Source of the DNA: Spiroplasma phoeniceum P40
GTDB lineage: Bacteria; Bacillota_I; Bacilli_A; Mycoplasmatales; Mycoplasmataceae
DNA: 64,000 bases
NCBI RefSeq assembly: GCF_003339775.1
Contig: NZ_CP031088.1
Coordinates: forward strand, 1,727,577 to 1,791,576
Reading direction: 5' to 3'
Shown here piece after piece: positions 1 to 11,063 of this stretch; position 1 is the stretch's first letter, and each line of letters opens with the position of its first letter. The position numbers and the translations under genes are program-made. The notes below the pieces were generated by a model. It was not told where the DNA came from. It saw only the letters and a list, made by a program, of their open reading frames with translations, and searched no databases.

Positions 1-502
1 TCGTAATGAATCCTGTTAATGTCAATAAAGACCATCTAGTTCATTTTGTTCATTTAAAATACCAACTCACAAAAACAATTAGAAGGGTTAAAACATAAAG
101 TACTGAAATCATAATAATATTAGGAGTACCTGTCAAAGGTAAAAAATAATTATTATTTAAAAATGGTAAAAGAGCAAAAAGAAAAGTAAAAATAATAATC
201 GTATATAAAATTGTGGCAAAGCAAGAAATAAAAACACCTATCATTCAACAAACTATTATTGGCAAAAAAATATTAATAGCAATCATTGTATTGGTTTCGC
301 CAGTTTTTGGTGGCACAAAAAATGGGATTAATCCTTGGGCAATAATAACCAAAATTGCAAAAACACCACCAATAACAACTTGATAATAAATTGAAAAACG
401 AGCAAAAGAATTACGCACTAAACCTCATGTAAAAATATAAATGATAGAAAAAATAATTATAAATAATAAATATACAAAAATAATATTTAAAATATTACTC
501 AC
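1..502 (-). CDS. Polytopic membrane protein, truncated by window edge
   Basis: The frame is open from GTG at 502 to the window start with UGA read as Trp, giving at least 167 residues and no stop. An AGAGGTGG Shine-Dalgarno lies about 8 nt upstream of the GTG. The protein is almost entirely hydrophobic, with about five membrane spans separated by short loops such as RNSFAR and PPKTGETN. No catalytic motif is visible and I do not recognise the family. It sits downstream of tmRNA on the same strand but is probably a separate unit. Confidence 0.7.
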
Positions 503-682
503 TTACTTCCACCTCTTTTAACAAACCTTGTACTTTTTTTATTATATCATTCCTTTTAAAAATATTTTTGAACTTAAAAAAGAAACTAAAATTCTCATAA
601 ATAATTTCTTGAATCTAATAATTTATTTATGACAAAACAAGTTTCTTTTAATTTCTACCTTATTTTTAATAAAAATAAAAAA
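503..682. other. Intergenic, AT-rich
   Basis: Between the tmRNA 3' end and the membrane gene. It contains short imperfect inverted repeats that could end tmRNA transcription, but no clear hairpin plus T-run and no ORF. Confidence 0.4.
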
Positions 683-1106
683 TGGTGGAGATGGCGGGAA
701 TTGAACCCGCGTCCACAAATAACATTCTAATATCTTCTACAGTTTAGTCTAATCATCTTTTTTTCATTATTTAATAATAGGATTAGACAACTAATTAAAT
801 AACTAGATAATAAGAATTTCAAAATTCTAACATTATCAATTAGAATTTCTATTAGATTAAGACTTGAGATACGATAATAGTTAATAATCTACAATTAAAT
901 ACTATTACGGCTAGCAATCCTCTAACAGCGAGGAATTAAGCTGCTAACATTGATCCTGCTAATTGATTGTTCATCATAAAAGCTTGCATTTCAATTTTGT
1001 CTTCTTTTTGTTTTTTGTTTGCGTTTCTTCAAACCTAGTAGCATTATAGTCTGCGAAACTACTGCCAATATTAGTAGATCATTCCTGTCGAAACCGGAAC
1101 ATCCCC
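683..1106 (-). ncRNA. ssrA: Transfer-messenger RNA (tmRNA)
   Basis: The minus strand starts GGGGATG and ends CATCTCC-A-CCA, giving a seven-pair tRNA-like acceptor stem, and carries the T-arm motif GGGTTCAATTCCCGCC. The tag reading frame (about 1021-935) resumes at GCA and encodes ANKKQKEDKIEMQAFMMNNQ followed by LAGSMLAA and a TAA stop. This is a 28-residue tag of the long mollicute type ending in LAA. The RNA rescues stalled ribosomes and marks the nascent peptide for proteolysis. CCA is encoded. Length is about 424 nt. Ends were placed by the acceptor pairing. Confidence 0.95.
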
Positions 1107-1149
1107 ATATAGTAATTATACTCTTAAATTATTAAATAGTAAATAATAA

Positions 1150-2396
1150 CTATTTAGTACATTTTTTTTGAAATAATTGCTGAAAATGATATTCATGGCT
1201 AATTTCTTTTCCAATTTTTGTACCTAAAGTAATTCGAATTAAAGTATAGTAATCCATGATTAAACTAAAACTACTAAAAAATAAGGTAAATAATAAGAAA
1301 AGTCCCATACCTAGAATATAATCTTTTTGTAATCAAAATAATAATCGCTCAACAATTAACATAGGATTTGTAATTAAATTATTATTTTTTAAATTTAAAT
1401 ATTGAACATAATAATTTAAACTACTAAAAAAATAACTAAATAACCCAAGACTAGTAATTAACATGATAAGTTTTAAAAAATTAACTGTAATTGCACTATC
1501 ATTTTTATTAATCCAATTTATTAAGCAAATAACACTTTCCAGCAAAAACTCAATTATAAAGCAAACAATAGTAAGGATACTCAAAATATAAATAATGTTA
1601 TTCGGGTTTAATGAATAATTTGTTCTATTATAATTATAAACAATCAATTCTTTGATTTTTCATTGAAAAATACCAGATAAAAAAATATGAAAAGTCAAAA
1701 GAATTTGAACGGTTTTAACAACAATTAAAGTAATCTTAAGATTCTTTTCAAACACTAACCACGTTCAGAACTTTTGAAAATCTAATTTTTTTGTTAAGAA
1801 AAAACTAATTTTTTTGGGTGAATAATATTTCAATAGTAATATTCTCATTTGTAAAATTTGTAAATTATCATTATTTTCTTGAATTTTACAATTAAAAAAA
1901 GTTGTAATTTTATTATAAAATTTACTATTTGTTTTACAAATTAAATATTTATCTAGAAACTGAAACAAACTAATATTGTTAAAAATAGACACTTTAACTT
2001 GGTTATCATTCAAGTCATATTCACTAAAAATACTTTTTAATGTTTGGCGATTAAAATAAATAATTTTTTTTCATTGATATAAATAAGTTATTATAAAGAA
2101 TAAAATAAAAATACTAATAGCTGTTGTGATAGCATAAAAAATCTTTCGTGACAATAATCTTTATTCTGCAAATAATTATTACTAAAAGTAAAATATGATG
2201 TTAAAAATAATAAAAACAATTGCAATACATTTATAATTAAACCAATATTAATAACAACTAATAAAAAATAAAATAATTTACTAGCGATTCAACTTTCACT
2301 ATTTTTTTATTTTTAAAATGTTTTAATAAATAAATTCCTTCTCAACTACTACCAAAAAGAAGAAATAAAATATTTTAAAGATACTAAATCTGTCAT
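1150..2396 (-). pseudogene. Frameshifted polytopic membrane protein
   Basis: It starts at ATG 2396 (MTDLVSLKYF) behind GAAGGAG. The reading frame must change near 2350, 2305 and 2160, then stays open with UGA as Trp to TAG at 1150. The reconstructed protein is about 400 aa with about six hydrophobic spans and a soluble stretch (MNDNQVKVSI onward). I do not recognise the family. It begins 15 nt after the stop of the decayed lipoprotein gene upstream, so the two probably formed an operon. Three separate shifts suggest true decay. Confidence 0.65.
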
Positions 2397-2410
2397 ACTT
2401 TTCTCCTTCC

Positions 2411-3599
2411 TTAAGTAATGTTAAAAGAAGCATGTATCCCAACAGTTCCGGCTGCAGGATTAATTTTAAGATAATTTTTATTGATACTTTTAAATCAGGC
2501 AAAAACATATGGTAATCCCCCATGGTCAGCACTCTTTCATAAATTTTTTAGTTGAGTTGTTGGTGACCACAAATCTAAGTCATTCGGCTGTTCACCTTTT
2601 TTCAAAACAACATTTACATCATTTGCTTGCATAAAATGTGAATTATGAACATGTGCTGATCACTTAATTAAATAATCAGTTACATCATTAACAACTTCCG
2701 CAATAGTTGTTGTTCCAGCATATGTTTTGTTAACAATAGGTTTCCAATCAATATTTCTTCAGTCTTTAGCATTAAAATCATTACTGTCAATAGAAACACT
2801 TCAAACTGATAAAAACTCTGGTTTTTTATAAAAACTAAATCCTTTACTTTCTAGGATTACCTTATAATTACTTTCAACAACTGTGGAATTAAATATTAAC
2901 ATTGCTCTTGATGCATCAAATTTAACAAAGTTACTACTATCTTTTTTGACTTTAATTTCCAAGTTAAAGAATCCAAATGGTAACGGATTATTGTCATTTC
3001 ACATTTTTTTGTTTTTATAATAATATGCTACAATCTCCTCGTATCCTTCTTCCGTTTGAAAAATATTATTAATATTTTGTACAAATCCTGCTATTAATTT
3101 AGCATTATCAAATGGAACTGGATTATCAGAATAAAATAAGACACTATTTTTTAAAATATTTAATTCAGTTAAATCAACATTAGTATTAATTGTAATTCAT
3201 TTTTCATTTTGGTAATGACCATAATTATTTAGTGTAATATGAATTGAAAAATAAGTAATTGGTAATAAGTTTCGTACAGCACTAAAGTCAATTAAATAAT
3301 TTGAATTAGGTGTCGTATGATATCCATAATAAATATCAACATTAATTTTAAAAAGATCAATTTCTTCAAAATTAATTTGAATAATTTTAAGAATAGTACT
3401 CAGCAAAGTTTGAAACTCGCCAAGTTCACTACCTAACATTTGATCAACTGTTCATGAATAATTTTGAAATACTGTTTCATTAATTTGTGCTAAATCAAAA
3501 TTAAGATTCTCTTATTGTGTATTTTTGCAAGCAATAAGCGGACTAATATTTCCAAATAAGATAGTTCCTACTAAATAATGACTCTAATAACTTCTTCAT
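2411..3599 (-). pseudogene. Frameshifted lipoprotein
   Basis: ATG at 3599 begins a signal peptide. A one-base shift near 3560 then leads to the lipobox LIAC, and a second shift near 3510 restores the long frame that runs to TAA at 2411. The body (about 370 aa) is rich in Asn, Lys and Tyr, as in other Spiroplasma surface lipoproteins, and contains segments such as VDQMLGSELGEF and SADHGGLPYVF. Function unknown; surface anchoring is inferred from the lipobox. The two N-terminal shifts would prevent expression. Confidence 0.65.
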
Positions 3600-3830
3600 A
3601 ATACTACTTTATAATGAATTAACATACATAAATAATTCATAAACTTGTTATCCTATTGTTTTTCCATAATGCATATTGTAATAGCAATTAGGATTTTCCA
3701 AGCACTTATTAATAGAATAATAACACTATTTTAAAATAATGCAACGGTTTGAAATTGTTTTTTTAATTTGACTTCATTTTAGAATAATTAGGCAAACTAA
3801 AAAGGAATTTATTACTAAATTTTAAAATTT
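3600..3830. other. Intergenic, no gene seen
   Basis: AT-rich with stops in all frames. I see no gene, RNA or convincing hairpin. Confidence 0.4.
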
Positions 3831-3960
3831 TTATTTTATATATTTGAAAAATAATTCATGAGGTGTTTTTCAATTTAAACAACGCCTTATTTTTAAATTA
3901 ATAGTATGTATAATCCAATTAATCTTATTTTGATTAAAAAGATAACCTTTATGATCATAT
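3831..3960 (-). pseudogene. IS30-type transposase 3' fragment
   Basis: The minus strand reads INWIIHTINLKIRRCLNWKT followed by PHELFFKYIK and TAA at 3831. The INW...LNWKTP..LF pattern matches the C-terminus of the IS30-family transposases seen elsewhere here (RINWVVNVIN...RPCLNW at 14.1 kb). It is divergent enough to come from a different IS30 lineage. Only this tail remains. Confidence 0.55.
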
Positions 3961-4143
3961 AATTGTCAAATTACAGAAGTTTGAAAAGCTTCATTATTAA
4001 CGTTGAAACAATATAAACCATTATTTTAAAAAATTGGTGCACTTTTATTAAGATCAGTAAAAATAATATTACTTACTTTATTTGCTTTATAATCAAAAGT
4101 AAATTTTATTTCAACATTCTAATATAGAAAGTATTTTTTTCAT
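3961..4143 (-). pseudogene. Fragment of hypothetical protein
   Basis: ATG at 4143 (MKKILSI) follows AAAGGAGTGAAGGAA, a good ribosome site. Frame changes then give VEIKFTFDYKANKVSNIIFT and, after a TAA, NNGLYCFNVNNEAFQTSVIW. It merges into the IS30-type tail, so the gene was probably cut by the insertion sequence. Family not recognised. Confidence 0.4.
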
Positions 4144-4211
4144 TTCCTTCACTCCTTTTATATTTATTAAATTTTTATAAAAATCATTAATTTAAAAGTC
4201 AGCAGATAACA

Positions 4212-4542
4212 TTAAATTATCATTACCTGCTTATAACCATTAATAAAAATTGTTGTATATTTAATTGGCTTATCCATACTCAAACAATTATTTTTAATTG
4301 CTAAAACAAAATATTTTAAATCATCATTGTTTTTTATGATTTTGTGTTTTAGCATTATTTTTATTTATTAAAACAACATTTCAAAAATAAATTCAAAGTA
4401 AAATAATTATAAAAATATTTTTAAAAATTGTTGATAATTTAATATCATTTATATTTTCAATAAAATATAAATTTAAAATTAAACACAATAATAACAAAAT
4501 AAAACCAAACGATAATCTCCGAAAAATTTGTTTTACTTCCAT
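4212..4542 (-). pseudogene. Small membrane protein, one frameshift
   Basis: ATG 4542 starts MEVKQIFRRLSFGFILLLLC, with two membrane spans. The first frame stops at 4294. Shifting by one base near 4335 continues as DDLKYFVLAIKNNCLSMDKP and on to TAA at 4212, reading as normal protein. Combined length is about 109 aa. It starts 5 nt after the stop of the next gene upstream, so the two were co-transcribed. Function unknown. Confidence 0.5.
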
Positions 4543-4546
4543 TACG

Positions 4547-4891
4547 CTAATTATTAATTACAATTGTGCTAAGAAAGATAGCAAATAATAAAAAAATAAA
4601 ATTTAATAAATTAATTGTTGTTCTTTCTATTCATCCAAAAGAAAATTGAATAAAAATATTAAGAACAAGCAAAATTGATAAATTGCTAATAAAAGTAAAA
4701 ATAAAACTAATAATTGCAAATTTAGTAAAGGTGTTATTAATATTTTTAATAGATTTTGTTTTTAAAAAACTAATGCGGATTAAAATACTAATAATTAAAA
4801 AATAAAAATTCAAAAAAATTGATGAAAAGATATTATTTATAAAGTTAATAAATCTATTAAAAGTAATATTAGATAAAAAATTTATTAACAT
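4547..4891 (-). CDS. Small membrane protein, 114 aa
   Basis: ATG 4891 to TAG 4547, open with one UGA Trp codon. Three or four hydrophobic spans (LNFYFLIISILIRISF; FAIISFIFTFISNLSILLVL; LLNFIFLLFAIFLSTIVI) and few charged residues. A GGAGTGG ribosome site lies upstream of ATG. Unknown family. It lies downstream of rplL past a terminator, on the same strand, and leads into the frameshifted gene at 4542. Confidence 0.55.
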
Positions 4892-4932
4892 TTTTTTCCA
4901 CTCCTATATTTTTACATAGTAATATTTTACAA

Positions 4933-4962
4933 AAAAAGCAAAGTGCTAATTTTGCTTTTTTA
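4933..4962 (-). terminator. rplJL terminator
   Basis: AAAAAGCAAA and TTTGCTTTTT form a 10-bp stem around a short loop, just 3' of rplL on the minus strand and followed by T residues in the transcript. Confidence 0.75.
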
Positions 4963-4973
4963 AGAAAATTAAA

Positions 4974-5339
4974 TTATTTAAGGTCAACTGAAGCTCCAGC
5001 AGTTACTAATTGTCCTTTAATTTCTTCTGCTTCTTCTATCTTTACTTTTTCTTTAATTACTGCTGGTAATTTATCAACAATTGCTTTTGCTGCCATTAAT
5101 TCTTTTCCAGTAATTTCTTTAACTAATTTAATAATTGCAACTTTACTTGGTCCTGTGTCTGTTAACACAATATTAACCTCTGAAGGACCAGCTGCTGCTC
5201 CTGCTTCTGCGGGAACAGCAGCAACTGCTGCTGCAGCTACAACACCAAAATGATCTTCAATTAATTTTACTAATTCATTTAATTCCGATAATTTCATTTC
5301 TTCTAATGCTTTAATAATATCATCTTTTGATAATGACAT
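4974..5339 (-). CDS. rplL: Ribosomal protein bL12 (L7/L12)
   Basis: 121 aa, normal length for bL12. The N-terminal dimerisation domain (KDDIIKALEEMKLSELNELV) is followed by an Ala/Gly-rich hinge (VAAAAVAAVPAEAGAAAG) and the C-terminal factor-binding domain (KVAIIKLVKEITG, LMAAKAIVDKLP). Several dimers form the ribosomal stalk that recruits translational GTPases through L10. It follows rplJ by 55 nt with a GAGGAAAA ribosome site and ends at a strong terminator, so it is the last gene of the rplJ-rplL operon. Confidence 0.97.
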   Translation of the reverse strand: MSLSKDDIIKALEEMKLSELNELVKLIEDHFGVVAAAAVAAVPAEAGAAAGPSEVNIVLTDTGPSKVAIIKLVKEITGKELMAAKAIVDKLPAVIKEKVKIEEAEEIKGQLVTAGASVDLK

Positions 5340-5394
5340 AATATTTTCCTCCTCATTAAGATTTTTCTATAAAATCTTTGAATAACATAACTAA

Positions 5395-5886
5395 TTATTC
5401 AGTTTTTGTTTTAGCAATTTCTTTAACTGCTATTGCAAACATACGTAATGGGTATAGTAAACTTGCTCCAAACATTGATAATAATTCATCTTTTGTTGGT
5501 AATGCTGCAATTTCAACAATTGCTTTTGTATCTAAAACTTTACCCTCATAAATTCCAGCTTTTAATTTTATTGCTGGATGTATTTTTGAAAATTTTGCTA
5601 AAGTTTTTGCGGCAGCCATCTGTTCACCTGTACCAAACACAAAAGCATTAGGACCTGTTAAAAATTGGTCTAATTCAGCAAATCCCGCCTCTTTAGCAGC
5701 CAAACTTACTAAGTTATTTTTATATACTTTAATGTTTACATCTTGTTTTGTAAGCATTCTTCTTAGTTCTGTAAATTCAGCAACCGTTAATTTTTGATAT
5801 TCAACAATAACTGCTGAATTAGCATTTTTAAAGTTATTAACAATTTCATTAACAACTGCTGTTTTAATTTTAATTGCTGGCTTCAT
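5395..5886 (-). CDS. rplJ: Ribosomal protein uL10
   Basis: 163 aa, typical length. It starts MKPAIKIKTAVVNEIVNNFK and contains the L10 pattern AVIVEYQKLTVAEFTELRRM and VYKNNLVSLAAKEAG. L10 binds 23S rRNA and anchors L12 dimers through its C-terminal helix (MFAIAVKEIAKTKTE). An AGGGAGG ribosome site precedes ATG 5886. The long structured leader upstream is likely the autoregulatory target of L10/L12. Intact and codon use is ordinary. Confidence 0.97.
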   Translation of the reverse strand: MKPAIKIKTAVVNEIVNNFKNANSAVIVEYQKLTVAEFTELRRMLTKQDVNIKVYKNNLVSLAAKEAGFAELDQFLTGPNAFVFGTGEQMAAAKTLAKFSKIHPAIKLKAGIYEGKVLDTKAIVEIAALPTKDELLSMFGASLLYPLRMFAIAVKEIAKTKTE

Positions 5887-6081
5887 TCTTCGCCTCCCTA
5901 TAATAATTTTAAAAGCAAAAGCAATTAACCAAGTGGATTAATTGCCTAAAACATTATTTAAATAATATAAAAACATGTCATTTTTCTATATCTCAATAAT
6001 GCCTCGGCAACATAATTAAGATTTAATAAAATCCGTTGCTGTCTATGGTATTTTGATGACTATGTTACAATACCAATTAAC
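5887..6081 (-). promoter_or_regulatory. L10 leader with attenuator hairpin
   Basis: The 5' leader of rplJ is about 190 nt. It holds a GGTATT/AATACC helix (6045-6086) and the paired segments AGCAAC (about 6040) and GTTGCC (about 6010). Near the gene is a stem of GGCAATTAA and TTAATTGC followed by TTTT (5918-5945), which looks like an attenuator. L10 leaders in Firmicutes are bound by the L10-L12 complex to repress the operon. Position and folding support this; it was not matched to the family model. Confidence 0.6.
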
Positions 6082-6110
6082 ATACTATTATAATTTTTGT
6101 TAAAAGTCAA
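6082..6110 (-). promoter_or_regulatory. rplJL promoter
   Basis: Minus-strand TTGACT (6110-6105), a 17-nt spacer and TAGTAT (6087-6082) give a sigma-A promoter 200 nt upstream of rplJ, at the 5' end of the leader. Confidence 0.55.
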
Positions 6111-6149
6111 ATAAAAAAAGTTATTTTAAAAAATTTTATTAATCTTGTT

Positions 6150-7277
6150 TTACTTTCGACTTATTTTCTTATACCGATATTTATTCCACAGTCATGTACC
6201 CAAACAAGATAGCACAACTGCCCCAGAAGAACTTAAAAAAACATATCCTAAAATTTCAACAACCAAAGTTTCTTTTTGCTTTACTGCAGGGGGAACAACA
6301 AGTTCTTCGTAAACTTGAAAAATAAAAGGGCCTTCATTATTATTAATAAAAATATTATCATTTTGGTCAATAGTAATTGTATGGACAGAAGTTCCAAAAA
6401 TATTAGTTTTTCCAACATGTTTTGTTTTATTTTTAAAAAAATACACCCCAGCAAGTACTGTTGAATAATAAACATTATTATTTTTGTCAACAGTAATAGA
6501 TAACGCTGTTTTATCCAATAAACCAATCTCTCTTAATTCTTTTTCAATACTTGAATACACATAATTACCAAAATAAATGTTATTTTCTTTATCAACAGCA
6601 AACGCATAAATTAATTCATTAAGTTTATGTTCGTCAGCTAAACTATACTCATTATTTAATTTTTGAATTGAAAAAAATTATCTTCATCAGTAGTAAAATA
6701 TAAATTATCGTTGTGGTAAATCACTAAAGCAAAAACTTTTCTATCAACTTTATTATCACTATTGTTATCATAAATAAATTTTTAAACTCTAGTTGACCCT
6801 GATAATAAATAATAAATTCCAGCAAAAGTACCTAAATACAAAGTATCATTACTGTCTAATGCAAGAACAATAATATTATTATCAACTAATTCATCATTTA
6901 AACCCTCAATTTTAACAATTGTTCCATTATTACCATCATAAATATATACTTGATGATCTTCGTTTACATAATAAATATTATTTTTTTGATCAACTGTTAA
7001 AGCAATAACATTATCATCAATTCCATTATTTTTTTTGCTTTTGTTGTATCATTAAGAAAAAATAAATTCCCCGTGAAGTTCCAAAATAAACTATATTATT
7101 AGAAATTTTAATTGCATTACAAGAAATATTGTCAATTCCTTCAATTCTTGTTTGAATATATTGTTTTTCATTAAAACCAAATGGAGTATTACGACTATGA
7201 TTAGGAACTTTATTAAAGGTTAGATTTTGAACAAAAATAGAACTTGCAATAATGCAGAAAGTATATATTTTTTTCAT
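6150..7277 (-). pseudogene. Secreted beta-propeller-like repeat protein, frameshifted
   Basis: ATG 7277 starts a signal peptide (MKKIYTFCIIASSIFVQ) with no lipobox Cys. The body is a run of about 40-residue repeats with the pattern ALxVDxxNNxYYxxxxGxY, for example ITVDKNNNVYYSTVLAGVYF, TIDQNDNIFINNNEGPF and ALDSNDTLYLGTFAGIYYL. Such repeats form WD/NHL-like propellers. Frames change near 7040, 6785 and 6680 before TAA at 6150. Its C-terminus has a hydrophobic span (LVVEILGYVFLSSSGAVVLS) and a basic tail, suggesting membrane anchoring. Binding role inferred only. Confidence 0.6.
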
Positions 7278-7387
7278 TGTTAATTTTTACCACTTCCCTA
7301 GCAATTAATTTTATTTATCATAAATTAGGCTAACACAATATCTATATATTTAGTTTAACAAAAAAATTAATAAGAAATTAATAAATT

Positions 7388-7424
7388 TAAAAAATGTTAT
7401 TTAATTAAATAACATTTTTTATTC
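7388..7424 (-). terminator. Terminator after permease gene
   Basis: AAAATGTTATTTAA and TTAAATAACATTTT form a perfect stem followed by T residues on either strand, overlapping the stop of the permease gene. Confidence 0.75.
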
Positions 7425-10400
7425 CATTGTAATATTTATTAATTTATTCTTTTTAATTTTTCAAATCCCTACTCCAATTACTGAAATTAAAATAAAACCA
7501 ATTGCTAATGTTGCTATTGAAACAACATAAGATGAAAAAAGGAATTAATAACATTTCGGTACTTTTAAAAACAATATGAGCAATGACATTCCATAATAAT
7601 TGGGCAATAACATAACTTAAAAAATAACCTAAAACAATTGCAATAATTTTTCATGTTGGATATCCAAGGACTTTTAAAGTTAAGATTGTACGGCGATTTT
7701 CATCAAGCACCATAGCAATTAAGACTGATAAAATTAAAGCAACAATGACAATTGTTAATCCTTCTAAAACATTAAGAACATCCCGGACAGTTCGAATTCC
7801 TTGTGAATAATTTTCTCGTAAAGTATCAAATAGTCATATTTTGTTAAGACCATTTAATAATTTTAAATTTGTTCTTAAGTCTAATGCATTTTTAAGATCC
7901 GGTTTTTTATTATTATCAAACATTGTAAAATCATAATTATCGTTTAATGAAAATGACGAAATAATACGATAAGACTGCAAGGTTACTCTCAATGGACTAG
8001 CTCGTGATGCAACAACATTATAATAAGAATTTGGTAAAAATTGTTCTCCTTTTTTAGTTAAATTAACTCATTGGTTCATAACCGTAACTAATGAATCTTG
8101 ATTCATATAAATATTCCCCGAACTAATATCGGCATCATTTGAACCAATCACTTTAAAAGCAACTGGAACATACCCAATAGCATTTGTAATTCGAACATTT
8201 AATTTAAAAATATCCCCCGAAACTAAATTCATCGATTGATAAACCCGTTTTGCTAAAAGAACTGGTATTGGTTCATTAATTGAAACATTTGGGTCATTCC
8301 CAGTAGGGTCTGAACTAATTTTATAGCCAAAGACTTCTTTTTGGGCAATATCACTTGGTGTCGTCTTAGAACGATAATTCAATAATTGATTACGGTCTGT
8401 TTCATCACTTGTTAACCCAACAACATTTAATTGTGAAACTGGATTTTTTGAATTTTTAGTATCATCTGGACTTCAACCTGCTAATAAGAAAACATACGGG
8501 AAATCATAATTTTTATCATAAACAATATATGGTCCTAAATAAATATCTGGGTATTGACCATTAGTTGTTGTACTTAAACTATTAACCAAATTAATTCCAC
8601 TAATAATTTAATTGTTTGAATATCAGCTTCATTTATTCCTTTTTCAATTAAAAATGGTTTCATAAGATTAATAATTTTTACTAAATTATCTCATCCATTA
8701 ATTCATTCACCAGACTCATTATCCTTAACTTTATAATTAGCAACTGCCTCAACTGTTGTTGCACTTATATATGGATATGTTTTTGTTTCTTCATCATAAT
8801 TAATCTTACTTATAACAAGAGTTGCACCACTTGGATCACCAATAATATTTAATAAATCACCACAATTTTTTCATATTTTTTGAATCTGAAAAAGATAGAC
8901 TTGTAAAGCACATCAATGGATTTGGAAAGTTAAATGTTTTATTATCATCAATAATTTTTGCCTCATGGTAATAATTCATACTCTTATCAGCCGTCATTCA
9001 CTGATAAGGTTTACTATTGCTGGCTTCTTGTGCAATATCTTGTTGATAATAACTAGCAATTAAATATGATTTAATATCATTCTTAAAATAACTTAAAGAA
9101 TCTTTAACAATTCCTTGTGCCATTACTCCTGCATCTAACTGGAAAAATTAACAAAAAGGACGAAAAAACTAAAACAATTAATACCATAATTCATTTTCCT
9201 AAAGATTTTAGTGCAAAGGTAAATGATAAATGAACATTAAATGTTCATCCAAAATGAGCATATTTACGACCTTTTTTCCTTTTTTAGGACGAAAACTTAA
9301 ATTAGAACCTTTTAAATCATAAATTAAATCCAAAGCTGTCCGATTTAGAAAAATAAATGAGATTAAGAAAGACATCCCAATAAAAATAAGTGGAATAAAA
9401 ATTGTCGCTGAAACAAAAATTAGTGGATTAAAATAAAATGATGATAATGGTAATACTATTGAATATAAATTTGAAATAGTGAAATACATTTGCAGAGGAA
9501 TACTTAAAGCTCATCCTAATAAACAACCAATTAAAGTTTTAAAAAAAATGTTAAAAGTAAAAATAAATGATAATTCAAAGCGATGATATCCTAATGATTT
9601 TAAGACTCTAATTTGTCGTTTTGCATTAGTAATATCTTTTTTAATGAAAAAATCAATAATAAATAAAATAATAATTGAACAAGCAACAGCAATTGAAGTA
9701 TTAATAATAAAACCAGTATTTGTTAACATCACAACTTGTCCCGGTAATTATGCTTCAAAAGCGACAATTGCATTATCATGCGCTACAAAATAATTGCTTA
9801 AAAATTTTCTTAATAAAGTTATTTTTTGTGGTTCAGTTAAATTACCATTAACATTAATAAAACTAGTAATTTTTTCAGTTCCATTTGAAAAATTTTGCTT
9901 GATAGCATTAAAAATTAATATCATTCATAAATAATACTGAACCATTTTTTAAATCAATAATTTTATGACCAGTAGCAAGAGTTGATAGACTTACTAAATC
10001 AGGATAAATATTACTTACCTTTGCCCCATATCCAATAATATTAAATTGTAAATTTTGAATATTTCCTAAATTAAAGTGTCCACCAAGTTTTAAATGATTA
10101 TAATCAGCATATTGTTTATTTAAAATAATTTTATTTTCTGTTAAATCACTAATATGTTCTCATTTTGTTACTTCAAAAAGACGATTAAACGGAGTATAAA
10201 AAATATTATTACCTCGTCAACCATCACCGTTATATAATAAATTTTTATTTTTGTTAACAGCAGTAGCATTAAATATTGCTTATCTTTTGCTAAATTATTT
10301 GCAGTAAATTGATAACCAACATTAAAACTAAGTTCTAAGCCAGCTTTGTCAACATTAATTAAATCATTTAAACGACTTTCATCTGGATTATGAATAATAT

Positions 10401-10880
10401 AACTTAAAAAAGCAGCAGTAAGATTCTTATTAAAATTTTTAACTAATGCAGCAAAAGAAGCTGTCCTCTTTTCTGGGTTTAAGTATGATGGTTCTTTTGT
10501 TCATTTACAAATTTCAGAATTAGTTAAATCACAATTTAACCCTAAAACATCAGCACGAATATTATTAAATGTTAAATGCTCAGCATCAATTTTTGACTCA
10601 TCATAAAACTGAGATAAAAAAGTGCGATTATTTTCATTTATTTTTCAAGCAGGATTTCTTTTTTACACATTATTATCAATATTTAAACTATCTACTCGAA
10701 TTTCATATTGATAAGGAAGACTATTTTTCTTAATATCATTTAAGCCATTTTTAACTTGAAAAACAGTTGAAAAAAGAGCTGTAAAGGTTAAAACTGCACC
10801 AATAATAAACAAAATTAACCCAATAAATTGATTTATTTTTTTGTAAACCCTCGCGTAGCCTCTTTTGCAAGATTTCACAT
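7419..10880 (-). pseudogene. FtsX-like ABC transporter permease, heavily frameshifted
   Basis: The likely start is ATG 10880, reading MWNLAKEATRGFTK, then a shift at an A-run leads into KINQFIGLILFIIGAVLTF, the first membrane span of large MacB/FtsX-type permeases. About eight frame changes follow (near 10665, 10280, 9915, 9750, 9285, 9140, 8610 and 7530). Recognisable parts are a large extracytoplasmic region, a middle FtsX core (SIAVACSIIILFIIDFFI; RVLKSLGYHRFELSFIF) and a C-terminal FtsX core (VLILNVLEGL-type span; VLDENRRTILTLKVLGYPTW). The intact protein would have exceeded 1,100 aa. No ATPase partner is adjacent. Two 'LKxLGYxxxE/K' motifs mark the duplicated FtsX domains. Confidence 0.75.
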
Positions 10881-11063
10881 ATTATCCACCCATCCCAAGA
10901 ATCACTAAGTTAATTATATAAGAAAAATAACTAATTTTAAAAAAATATTGAAAAACTTTAATTGCTTAATAAATTAAAAATTTTTTGCTTTCCTTTAGTA
11001 GTTGGACTGACAACATTTTATAATATAATAAGACTTAATAAAACAATTTTTAATGTTATTCTT
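10881..11063. other. Intergenic between ATPase 3' end and permease 5' end
   Basis: About 180 nt of AT-rich DNA with no ORF. No clear terminator for the ATPase gene is visible. Confidence 0.4.

Noticed and set aside
2323..2532. 69-aa minus-strand ORF across a gene boundary
   Set aside because: It reads the lipoprotein tail and the next gene's start in the wrong frame.
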